The position numbers were made by a program, and so were the translations under genes. From the NCBI GenBank assembly GCA_009746045.1, contig RPFO01000595.1, positions 360,001 to 424,000 of the forward strand: DNA of 64,000 bases. Direction: 5' to 3'. Shown here piece by piece: positions 1-12,400 of this stretch. This stretch comes from Mesostigma viride (taxonomy: Eukaryota; Streptophyta; Mesostigmatophyceae; Mesostigmatales; Mesostigmataceae). A model generated the notes under the pieces. The model made no database searches. It was not told the origin of the DNA and saw nothing but the letters and a program-made list of their open reading frames with translations. The first letter of the stretch is position 1, and every line of letters begins with the position of its first letter.

Positions 1-263
1 TCGCGCGGGGTGATGTTTTGCGAGAGTGAGAACGCGCGGATGCAGCCGCGCTTGGACTCGCATACCGGGTAGAAGGTGCCGAGTGAGCCAACCTTGGCTC
101 CGTCGCGGTACCCGACGAGCTCGCATCCGGCACGGGCGGCGAAATTCGGCGGCAGCTGGTCATAGCGCAGCAGCCGCTCGGTGCGCACCTCCCCCACAAT
201 GCGCTCGCCCGTCTGTTGTTCCAGAGCGGCGGCTGTCGCGGACAAGTAGGTGGACAGGTAGGG
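1..263 (-). CDS. Exon 7 (partial) of the tandem binding-protein gene
   Basis: It opens after a CCACAG acceptor in phase 0 with PYLSTYLSATAAALEQQ and runs open to the window edge. It aligns by eye with the end of domain 1 (QGYLAVALAAAERQTG), so it closes domain 2. It goes on through a region with several cysteines (VCESKRGC). Any membrane or signalling part would lie beyond position 1. Confidence 0.7.
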
Positions 264-375
264 CTGTGGTATCGTGCAAGAGGGGAGGTGGTGAATGGGT
301 GGTCATGTGATAAGAATGTGACTGGGAATAAGTGAAACGCACTGGGCTAGGGAGAAAAGCAGGCGGGGCAAGGGG

Positions 376-412
<37 letters not shown>

Positions 413-3400
413 GGGAAGAGAGTGCATGGGAGGAAAGGGAGGGAAGGGGCAGAGAGAGCAAAAGCCTTTCACAAGCATGTGATAAGAGACAGTGAGAGAT
501 GCATGGGGTTTATTTATTCAATAACAGCCCCTTTCTGCAAACCAGATCATACTGGAGGCCATACTTACATTTGCTCATCCACTCCTCTATGCAGGCCATA
601 TACTTACAAGACTAACCCTACTTACAACCACTGATTACGTATTTTTCCGGATTATGCCACTAAGCTCTAAATAGCGCCGGAACCTTTTTGCCACTGCGGC
701 AATAAGGTCCAGCACTATTTAGCCAGCAATAACCACTCGCCGCTACATGCACTTGTTGATGCGCGCCTTCACTTGAGTGTAACGGCGAGTGGTCATCGCT
801 GGCTATTAAAATAGGGTCCAGTGACAGACTGGTTTGCCGCAGTGGCAAAAAGGTTCTGGCCTAATAATTTAGAGCTAACTCACTGTCGGCCGCATCACCC
901 ATCATACTTCGGTCTACACCACCACCTTATCACGGCTACCTGCTCGTCCATGCCCATGAGGTGCCCCTCATAAAGCTGAGTCGATCCTTTCCCGCTAATT
1001 TCATCAGGCTAGCATTAACTGGTGCCCACCACCCACCCACCTGCTCGTCCGCGCACGCCCATTAGTGTCATTAGTGTGCTGCCACTTCTCAACACACATT
1101 TGGAGTCCTATTGCCAGTCACGCCAGTAACCACCACCCACGCAAGTGCTCGTTCACGCAGCCCAAGGCTAGGACCTCCCGAAAGAGTCAGGTCCTTTCTG
1201 TCCATAAGCTATACCACCCAACTGCTCGTCCACACACAGCCCATGCAGCAACAACTCATCCAGCCATCATGAGTGCTACCAGCCAGTATGATGGAGCACG
1301 CCTCGATTCCGCCCGTATCCTGCTAGGGCCGTGCTGTGCCCGCCAACACGCACCCACCCGCTCGTCGTCGCATCCCAGGAGACGCAGATTACAAAACTCT
1401 TCATTACAACGTCTCCCCGCTTCTATCATGCCAGTATTGTGCCAGCATCTAGATTCACCCGCTCGTCCACGCACGGCATGAAGCGGCCCCCATCAAGCAA
1501 CGACACAGGTGCCTTACCTCCTTGTGTCATGCTACCAACGCGCCTGCGACCAACACCTCTGCTCGTCCATGGAAGGCCCTTTAGCAACGCTTTTCTAGAC
1601 AACTGTAACAAGTCCTGTCCCCCATTGTTGAGCTATGCTGTGTCTGCCCACCTGCTCGTCCACACAGCCCAAGAGGCGGTCCTCCCCCGGCAGCGTGCCG
1701 TTGCGCAGCAGCGCCAGGAATTCGGACGCGGAACACTTGTGGGTGATCAGCTTGACAGGTGGGCGCGCCGGCTGGGCCAGCGACAGGTTCGCCAGAAGCG
1801 AGAGCGTGGCAGGGCCAATGGAGGTGTCCATCGTCTGAAGCATGAGCAGGTCCGGCGCGGGCATATCGTAGGCGAGCCGCTTGTACAGGGGGAGGAGGAA
1901 GTTGCTGCCCGGGATGGGGATCTCCCCATGCATCACCTGAGATCGATAGGAGTGTTAGATGGGGGCCGCACATTGAAGAAGGGAACATGAGTGCCAGAAG
2001 CCCCACGTTGAAAAGGAACGCGAGGCAGACATGCCGCGGGGTTACGCCGCTCATCCCCTGGGGTCGGGTAAAAGATATCATGGGTTGCGCAGGAGGCCTG
2101 AATAGGAGCAATAGCGTCACACAGGGACGGGAGGCACATGTTCCTGCGCAGCCGGGTCACGCCGTTCACAAGCTGCCAGGGGGAACGGGTGGACTAGGAG
2201 TGACAGACAGGGGCTCGTGACGCAAGCAGTCCGAGTGGCAGACGCAAGCAGCCTGGCGGCTTTCTAGGTACGACTCATACCTAGTACGGACCATGGCGGA
2301 TCTCTAGGTACGACTCATACCTATTAAGCAGATAGCGAGGTCAACGCTCCTACCTGCGACCCCGGTAGAAAGAGCCGCATCCCCCCCCATCCCAGTAGCG
2401 AGCAGCCCACCATCCCACGCGTAGCAAGCAGCAGCGCCCGATGATGAACACACCAGGGAACCAGCGCCAACCCTGCCACTGCACCTTGCATCCTGTCAAT
2501 GAGCTCCTTTGCATCCTAGCAATGAGCTCCTTCGCATCCTTGCAATGAGCTCCTTTGCATCCTAGCCATGGGATCCTTTGCATCTTAGCCATGGGATTCT
2601 TTGCATCCTAGCAATGAGCTCCTTTGCATCCTAGGGTTGAATCCTTTGCATCCTGGGGCATTTTCGGTCACCCACCTGCACCGTATGATTCGTCTGCGGG
2701 GACACGAACAGGCTCCACACGCCCGTGCGGTCGCTCGGGCTGCCGTGTGCGGTTAACGGCCACGCCCACGTCCCGTTCGGGAACTCGTACTTGTCGCCCA
2801 CGACGCCCGCGACAACCCCCAGCATGAGCTCCCATGCCCATGGCAGCATGTACAGGGCGTTGTTTGCCAGCACGTGGCATGCACCCAGCTGCACCGCGAG
2901 GCGGCTGACAAGGGTCCCTGCGCTCACCAAGTCCGTGACCACTGCGGCGTGCGCACCGAAAGTCTCCATGGACTCGTGCACCGTCCTGGCTGATGCTACC
3001 GGCCCCGCGACCACGGCCGCAAGCCCAGCTATGCTGCTGCCGTCCGGGATGGCGGTCCCAGGCGCGGTGGAGTTGATGCTGCCGGTCGCTACATTGATGA
3101 TGCTCCCGCCCGGCACGATGCCCCCAGCCCCGCTGCTGCTGCCGCCACTGCTGCTGCTGCTGTTGGTGCCATCCCCTGGCCCGACGTCAAACAGGTCGAT
3201 GCTCGCAGCGGTCCCCTGCAGGGCCACGCTCGCCGTTGGCTCCATTACGTGCGTGTGCGAGTAGGCGAGGTACACGGCCTTCCCGGCGCGGGCGATGGCC
3301 TGGATCACGGGCAGCATGCCAGGCATCATGGGCGCGTAGGCTGTGTCGAGGGAGATGATGCCGCTCAGGGCGGTGTTGTTTCCGGCAGCAATGTATTCAT

Positions 3401-6400
3401 TCACTGTCGCCACTAAGTCAAGGTCGGGGTGCACGTTCCTGCAGGGGGAGGGGTGGGAGGGGGTTTAGGGGGCAGATGGGGGAATGAGGAAGTAAGTAAT
3501 AACGGAGGGAACGAAAGAAAGAAGGGCAGAAATACAGAAACAAAGACAGACAGAAAAACCAAAAAAGAAAGGAAGCAGGGATGGGGGGGGGGGGGGAGGG
3601 AGGGAGGGAGGGAGGGAGGGAGGGAGGGAGGGAGGGAGGGAGGGAGGGAGGGAGGGAGGGAGGGAGGGAGGGAGGGAGGGAGGGAGGGAGGGAGGGAGGA
3701 GGGAGGGAGGGAGGGAGGGAGGGAGGGAGGGAGGGAGGGAGGGAGGGAGGGAGGGAGGGAGGGAGGGAGGGAGGGAGGGAGGAGGGAGGGAGGGAGGGAG
3801 GGAGGGAGGAGGGAGGGAGGGAGGGAGGGAGGGAGGGAGGGAGGAGGGAGGGAGGAGGGAGGGAGGGAGGGAGGGAGGGAGGGAGGGAGGGAGGGAGGGA
3901 GGGAGGGAGGGAGGGAGGGAGGGAGGGAGGGAGGGAGGGAGGGAGGGAGGGAGGGAGGGAGGCAGAAAGAGGAAAAGAAAGAAAGAACCAATGTCAGCGG
4001 GAATGAAACACGAAGCAAAGATGGGGCATCGCAAGGGTCTACGCTGTGAGAGGCCGAATCACCATGCACGTGGACGGGCCATCTACTCAGGTTGATGGCT
4101 GTTCTGGGGAAATGAGGGAAGGTATGACACACAGGAGCAAGTGTCGGCAAACTACAAATGTTTGGAAACCTCCTTAGCTCACAAAGCATCAATAACTACA
4201 GCTCGTTTCTAGCAACCACCAGACATGGTCCGACAAGCATGTCTCGCAGAGTGACGTGACAGGCCTGCAGAATGTCTAACTTCAAGGGCGCAAGAAATCG
4301 CAAGAGCACAGAGCACATTCTTCTTCACAAGAAACAAGAACTTGTGCCATTGATCATTACACATGACTGAAATTCCTACTTCCCAAGTCTCCTACAACAG
4401 CACTACCCTCCACCGCCCACCTCAACTCTCACCTAAGCGCTGGTTACAAGGAGAAGCCACATCTTACCATTTTCACCTCAACATTCGTATGGGGGGTGGG
4501 GGGCAACTTTCACCGTTAACCTAGCACCATGGCACTCGGATCCCATAATTGGATGTCAGATTCAAACTTATAGTAAACTGTCCAGTCGAGGGATGGCTCC
4601 TGCACGCATGTCACATTACCCTTCCTCTTGCGCCTGTGTTTGCCGTTCCTCAATTACCATGACACCTCGCACTGAATAAATGGAACATCAAACAAAAGTC
4701 CTCGCAACCGACCAGTTGAAGGAGGATCCACGCAAGTCCCTCTCGGCATCCTTCATTCCCTGCCACAGCTGGTACGTGAAGGCGACCTGCCGGTGGAACA
4801 ATCCGATGACTTGGAATTTGACGCTCGCGCGGTCAAAGCAGTGGCACCCCGACGCGGTCACTGGGAGCACCCCCGGGTCCCCGCACACGGGATTCCCTGC
4901 CGCACGGCACACCTCGCGATGCATGACCTCGTCAGTCACCTGCATGGCCCCGAAACCGCAACAAATAGAAGGGGAGCGTAACAAACAAGGACGGGGTCAC
5001 GCAAGCATGTTAAGACAGCTGATTAAGATGGCTTGTTAACACTACATGGGCAGAAATACTGCCGATAAAACTCGGCTGTAAGTTTACTATTCTGTTAACC
5101 ACCCCACAACCAACCTACCCACATCCAAGGGCTGTCCTTGGGGGTCAAGCATGCCCCTGACTTGCCCTTCGAGGTGAGCCATAGACAAGCCCAGATATCT
5201 GCAGGGTAGGAAATTACGCTCAAAGCCAGGGGGGTCAAGACGCCTATTTCATTATTGATAGATCGTGCATCTTGAATTATGTAATAAGATCTAGACGCTA
5301 CCACTTCAGGGATGATAAGCAACAAGTGGGTGAACAGTTTGAGCCATTGGGGTCATCATCGGGGTAGGTATACCAGCAGTTACACCAAGCCTATCAGACT
5401 GTGGGCTCTGGACCACGGGGCAGCCTTACTGCATCCGCCACGCTCTTGCAATGCCGAAGCTTTATTGCACCCACAGTTGCGCCCGCACCATTATGCGGAG
5501 AGAGAGCTCTGTGGCCTGCCCATTACATAGGGTAGTGAGAGAAGCTAGGGCGCCCTCCCTCCTTCTCACAGTGTATAGGGGTTGAAGGTTCCTTTATTGG
5601 TACCCACTGAACAGTCTACGTGATAATTAATTAATTAATTACACCCTGTACAGCCTACAGGGGTGCCCTTGGTAAAATGCAACCAAGGGGTAAGGGTGGG
5701 CATACTACCTGCTAATATGGCCACCAACCATGCCATACCACACATTTTCCTTCCACAATTATGGGAGAGCAAAGCTGCATCATCACACTGCCCTTAAATG
5801 GCACCGGTGTGCAGGTGCCACCTTGCCCATGCACATAGGTAATGGGCTACGGATACCCTATGCAAAGCATGCATTCTAGGAGGCAACCAACAACAAACTA
5901 GTCTTGTTAAGCCTATGTCAGCTTTCCTTAGCAAGGATCAAATAGGCCATAGTGCTTGTCAGGTGATGGCCAGCACACCTGGTGGCATATGCTGAAAAGG
6001 GAAGTTTTTACTCATCGTACATGTTTGATGATGCCACATAGACCAGCCAAATGCCTCACACTCATGCAATACTTGTGTGGGGAATGTATCACAAACATAT
6101 ATGGAGGTATTCAAACCCATACAGCCTCTAAAAATCAGCACCATCATACTATGGCAAGGTGATTGACTGGATGGAGCATCTAGGAAGAAGGGTGTTGAAG
6201 GAAGGGGCCAGGCCAGGGTCAAAGGGAGTGAATAATGAAAACGCGAACAACAATTTGGCTATAAAATCTATTTCGTAAGTTTGGTCAGCGAATTCGAATG
6301 CAAACCTGAATGCCATGCGTGGGCCAAAGCCGCTAGTCGTAGATTTCCGGAATGCACGACGTACGTGAAAAAGGACCCCTATGTACCCCTTGTACTTTGA

Positions 6401-9400
6401 CCGGCCAGAACACAATAACTTTGTCGAAAGTATGCGGACCTCAATAACTTTGTCGTAAGTATGCGGACCCTGGTATCATGCTGTGAGGAAAATGATAAAC
6501 TTTTTATCTTCTCAACTAGATGTTTCCGAGTTCTCACTAGTTTTCGCGGCATTTGGTCGCCCGAGAGAGGCCCGATGCGTCGATATTGACTCAACTCTTG
6601 GCAGAAAATCGGCAGCCACACGTTTTTTTAGGGGTTAAGATAGCTTGTTAAAGCAGCACGTCAAGGCAGCATGTTAAGATAAGATTGTTTAGATAAGCCT
6701 GTCAAGGCAGTGCGTTAAGACAGCTTGCCATAACAGGCAGTGAAACGCACTCGACTCCGCCATGGCATGAACAAGAGGAGGAACAATGCCTGCATGACTT
6801 TACGGGTCAACAGAATGGTCATCGCGGATAGAGGACGTGTGCTCCTTGACCTTGTTACTATGCAATCATCAAACATACACAGTCAGTCAGTCCAGTCATC
6901 AAGGAAGTGTGCTCATTGACATCCTGTCATGAACACTGCTACGAGGTGCCGGCGCACTGCAGAGGCCCAGAGTTCAGTTGTGGTCAAGCTTGGCACGGCT
7001 TACGCCATTGCATGACCTATGAGCAGTACTCCTGCTCACATTCGCCCTTCTGCATGGGGCTAGCAGTTAGATTCGCGGGAATTTCAGACGCACTCACACC
7101 GCTCTCCGGTAAAGGGCCTTTTTCGCAGTTGGGCTGTAGTTTGGGATGCCTTAGGATCAGGATCGATATCCCTGTAGTCGCGGAATCGTGGGAGAGGTCC
7201 TGTGTTCAAATCCAGACCCATACCAAGAATTTTCAATGTCACTATGTCATAGGTCACTATGTGTATGCCATACGTCACTATGCCATACGTCACTATGCCA
7301 TACGTTACCATGCCATCATCCGTTACAATCACAACTCTTAGACTCATCCGGGCCATGTCAGTACCACCGCAATTGCGCCACCTCTCACCTCCGCCGCGCC
7401 TGCCCCATAAAACACCACCTCCGTCTCGATATCCGATGTAACCATCTGGCCCGTCTGGCGCTCCGCCGCCGCCAGCGCGACCGCCAGGTACCCCTGCGCG
7501 TAAAACCCGGTGTCCACCACCAGCACGCGGCGCCCCCACCGGATGTCCTCCATGGCTGTCACCGATGTCTCAAACACGACGATCGTGGCGTTTTGCTTGC
7601 TCGTGGTCGGGAGGTGCGTGCGGATCACCTGGTAAGTCTCCGACTCCATGACCACGATGGCAATGTCCCTGCCAGGGAGCTTGGCGTGATCCAACTCCAT
7701 CTGATGCACGTACCCCTGGAGGTCGGCGGGCGTGGGCGCCCGCAGGTGGCGCTGGCCAGACATCCCGGCCCGCTCGAACACGCTCACAAGGATGCGGCAA
7801 CGCAGATTCCAGGTCATGTCGCTGATGTCCGTCGTCACACAGTCCACGTTGCGAAAGCCGGATGCCAGCAGGAATCGGGCCAGGGCGAGCGTGGTTTCGG
7901 CCTCGTCGGGACCCACTCGACGGATGGAGGCGCGCACGGGGCTGAGCAGGGCCTCGCGGCTCTGCAGGCTCTGGAGGAGGTCCGGGTCGACGCCCCCGAC
8001 GAGGTAGATGGGGATGCCTGCGGCATTCGCGGAGATGAGGACGGGGAGGAGCTGCGGCGGCGGCGGCGGTGGTGTGTGTGGGTGGGGTGGGGTGTGTGTG
8101 TGGGGTGGGGGGGGGGGAGCTAGGTTATGCATGGGACAAGGTTTGGGTAGGGGATATTGTTAGACAGGGACCATCATCACATACATTTAGGTGAGTCGAC
8201 GATGTTACTAGTTGCCTTGAACTATTGTGCGGTTGTAATTATGTGTATGTAGTCCTCAATATTTGGCTGTGGTATGGCAATGGTGGCGTTGCAGATGGCA
8301 GCAGAGTCGGTGGTGACGATTGGCCACCGTTATCGTTGTTGTGATGGTGGTGGTGGTGGTGGTGGTGGTGGTGTGTCGGCGGTGGCGGCCAGGGGGGGGG
8401 GGTAGTCTAAGTGGCTTTGAGGGCAGTGGGGGGAATAGTGGTGTCAGTGTCGGTGGTCCCCAATTCGTCCACTTGAAACAAGGGCCCACTCAAAAACCGA
8501 TACATAACCTGAGGGTCGACTCACAGGGGTCGCGAAGCACGGTTCGTGAGCAAATATTTGTCATACGTGGCACGAATCTTCTCGCTGCGTCGGCGGATGG
8601 TGCTGGAAAACGACCATGATTCGAGAACTGACGTAACTACAATGTGGTTAAAGGGAAATCAGGTCGCGACCCATGGTTCGAAAGCGAAGGCCCACACGTG
8701 TCTGTGATTCTAACCTGACAAGTGCGAAAGAGAACTAGAAGCATGGAAAAGGGTCCCAGTTCATAAGTCGGCGAACGAGCAGTACGGCAGGGGGGTTAAG
8801 AAAATTAGCCAGCTTCGATCCGGCGAAGTTGATCTCACCGACTGGAAAATAGTACTGTATCGTCCAGTAAAGACCACGGACCCCTGGTCCCGCCGAAGAT
8901 CCAGAATAAGGTATTGTAGATATCCCACTAGATCATTTTCGTCGATCCAAGGAACGGTGGTGACAAAGAGGAGTCTGAGGAGTGCGGAAAGACGCGGAAA
9001 GTGCGGAAAAGTGCGGAAACCATGCATCGACTGCGAACCCATCGTAACCTATCTGAACGTGCGCGAACCGCCGTGCGTGAATGCGACCCGGTTCGTGAAC
9101 CTGGTTCCAAGCCACGTGGCAGAAAATTCGATGGCAAAGCAGTTCGCGAACCACATTGACCGTACGAACCACGGATCACGAGTCGACCCGTGTGAGCCGG
9201 CCCTAATACATCAAACTCCATCAAGCTCACTGTAGACGCAAGCACCCACCAGGTCATTGTACAGCGTCGTGATGATGCCGGCTACTCCCCCACGGATCTC
9301 CGCTTGAAGGTAGTCGATCGCTTGTTGGACCTGCAGGGGGGAAAAAAAAGATAAGTTCATACAGTAATGAGCAGTAAAAATGTTGCTAAAGTAAGCTGTT

Positions 9401-12400
9401 GGCTTGGAATACCAGCTAGGCACCTTAGTGAATATTTAATTTTGTGCATGTTAGTAAAATATACATATACTACTTCCGGTTCAACAAAATATCTACCAGG
9501 TCCCATTTTAATTTTTTTTTTTTTTTGTATTGTGGGTAGTAGCTCCAGAAACTTCAGAAAAAGTAACTTTCAAAAAAGTAGGAACTGGGTGGCCCTGCAA
9601 ACTAGATACTTTAAAAGGCTATGAAAAGTTTTAGTTTTGGTCCAAGGGTTGCCAGCATTAGAAGTTGGGAGAACCTCAAAAAGTACCCAGAAAAATAGGG
9701 ACTGTAAAATATGTTTGAGGGGTGGTGATGGTAAATGAAAACTATAGAGAAATCGGAAGATTTTGTCCGTCCAGATGGCTGGATTACTACAAGTAGATCG
9801 TACCGGATCTTGGATACTCAGTAAGACCAGGAAATTCACGAAAATGAGGACGAATGCCAGGCACGACAAGGCGAGTTTTGCGATAGGCAGGCAACGGAAT
9901 TCGTGTTTGTCAGAAGGTGATGCTGAGTCGAGATAATACTTGCTTATGATGAAACATGTTCGCGCGCCTAAAAAATGGTCTGGTTGGGGGCGCAGCGGTT
10001 ATTTTTTTAAAATGTTGGTTCTACCTGATTACTTGCTTGATTTTCCCAGCAGCGACCTGCTGGGCATCATATTTTACTCTACAGTTTTCGTTGCGTAATA
10101 ATGTGTTCTACGATATGTTTTTAATTTTTATAAGCAATGCATTTAAACTTACTGGGCAGTAAATGGAGGAGTAAGTTGGTGGTCTGATGCAAGGTTGCTA
10201 CAGGGATCCCGAGAGCTGCTGGGACGGCAGCAGGCGTATGACGCCGCGGTTGAGCTAGAAACGCAGCAGCGCGATCGGGATTTATTTCGCAACTGTAAAA
10301 CGATTTTCAACGCGACAGTGCGGATATTAGTGTAAAATGGAAACTGCGGGCGCTGGCCGGCCTAAATGGCACCTCAGTGAAAGGTATGCGCTTCTCAAAC
10401 ATGGTAGACAGCGCTTAGAAAGGGAAAAATGACGTGCGCTCAAATCTTATTAAGCTTTGGCAACACCATAAAAAGCGGGACAGGTGTGCGAGTTCTGATG
10501 GATGAAAAGGGGCTGGAAGTATAGGGTCAGATGTTAAAAAATGAGCAAGTGTTTTGTGGAAACACTACAGTAAATTCGTCAATACTTTCTGGTTCTCGTG
10601 AGAAGCCAAGCAGTTACAGTAGCCAGATGGCTTTTTTCAACACTGCTATTATTAGAAAGATGCCAGCAAGGCAGCCTTGGGCTTCAGCAAGTTGGTGCTA
10701 TTCCCGTCTTTTCTGCCCCCTTTCCCATTGGGGAATTCTCAGCATGTAAAGGTAAAAACATTGGATGTGCCTTTTAGTAGACTTGGCAATTAAATGACTG
10801 GGCAGTGTTAACACAAGCAAGTATAATGAGCAATCAAAGCACCACTGCAGAGGCAGGTGCAAGGTCTAAGGGGGATTGAGGAGAGCGGCACAAGCGTAGG
10901 CGAGTAAAGGCCTTGCGAAAGGACAACTTTGCAATCATTTAAATGCCAAGCATGCTACTTTGCAGCCTTTCGCGCTGGTTTAATTGCCATGATGTATAAC
11001 GATAGTCGATAAGCCGCCAATTTTGAAATTAGTATAGTTTGCCCAGTTAAGCTTACGCCTGTCACAGGTGGTATGCTTGACATTTGCTGGCATGAGATGG
11101 GCATGCCCAACTGCGTGCACCTTTTCTCCTATAACACTGCAGGCCCACATGGCGGGTGCTGGGACATAGACTCTCTGCACTGTATTAATTGCACCAGTTT
11201 TGATGAGGGCCACCGCTCCCATTGCCATTTTGAGGACTTGATGTCCAGTTTTCCAAGTTTATGAGGCATCATCGGTGAGCTCAAATTAAAAAATGCGTTT
11301 GTCGGCAATTGAAGGCAGTAATAAATAACAGGGGGCCCTGACTATGGTTTAAAAGATGCCCGATGTTTGCAAGCAAGTATGGGGATGCTCCAACAGAAGG
11401 GCTCCCAAAGATCTGTGTATTTGAGAAAGCTACAAGTTTCCGTGTGATATGGACTGGAAACTAAAAATAATGCTGAAACGTCCTTGAAAAGATACCACGT
11501 GCACCATGGCAGTATTACATGTCCAAATGCTCTACGTTTGGCCCCCTAATTGGTGGGCTCATGCCCAGGTATACTTCCAGCTTCCAACCTGGATTTGATG
11601 TAAAACCGCACATCTAGCTGGTCCCTATGTTCTATTTGGACTAATTTAGCCAACCATGTTTGCTATAATTAGCCAAGGTCCAGGTGACCCCCTAGGACTA
11701 GGTGTCCTTTCCTGGTTTCTCCAATTTCAAAGTCTATAAACCCAGATGCCTTTCATAGCTGGTCTTTACAACACACCTCTAGGTATGATGCCATGAATTA
11801 AAGGACTTCGGCATATTCCCATAAACCTGACCATATCCCTGTCTCATGCAAAGTGTCCCAAACGTAGATATTTTTTTGCACCACCCACGTAGACTTTTTT
11901 TGGCACCGGATGCACCAGTATAGATATGAAAATATTTTGAATGTCGTGGTAGTGACATGTATACAACGAAGTTGAAGATATCAGGAACAGAACAGTACCC
12001 AGAGAATTCCAGCGTTTCCTCCGTCGCCTCGCGTAACCCTCCCCCTGCCCTCCCGATTCATTTCCTGAAACTTCAGCCCCCCATCCCCCAAGTTCCCGTT
12101 GCTTCCGCCCTTGCCCATCAGCGTCCAAGACCAACGTGGATGAAAAGGGCTTATTAATGGACAGAACGTCGCGGAAAAAACACGGATACGTTATTCGCGC
12201 TGACAATGCCTCCCTGCTCACCCTGAAAAAATCCCGGGGGAAATCGTCATGAAGATACAAGCTCCGGTCTCGCCCTGCCTGCCGTGCCCCAGCTAAAAGT
12301 TGAGCTCCCACCGTCGTAGCGTCTCGGTGATGACTCAGGAACGCAAAAGTGAGGTCTTCTCGATGTAAACATGGACAGGTATAGGCACCGAGATCAACAT

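Noticed and set aside
3429-4192. Long open frames over the GGGA tract
   Set aside because: They encode only GREGGRE or PPSLPPS repeats on all frames, the expected result of a tetranucleotide repeat without stops.
6149-6415. Small open frames inside the TTAA element as a transposase
   Set aside because: They are not conserved as frames between the two copies and show no DDE motif.
7344-8132. A bacterial gene or contamination encoding a periplasmic binding protein
   Set aside because: Flanking introns with matching phases and the neighbouring exons show it is part of a spliced eukaryotic gene.
11844-12221. Continuation of the first exon frame as a single-exon gene
   Set aside because: A good donor at 12222 is followed by non-coding composition, and the phase matches exon 2 at 9330.
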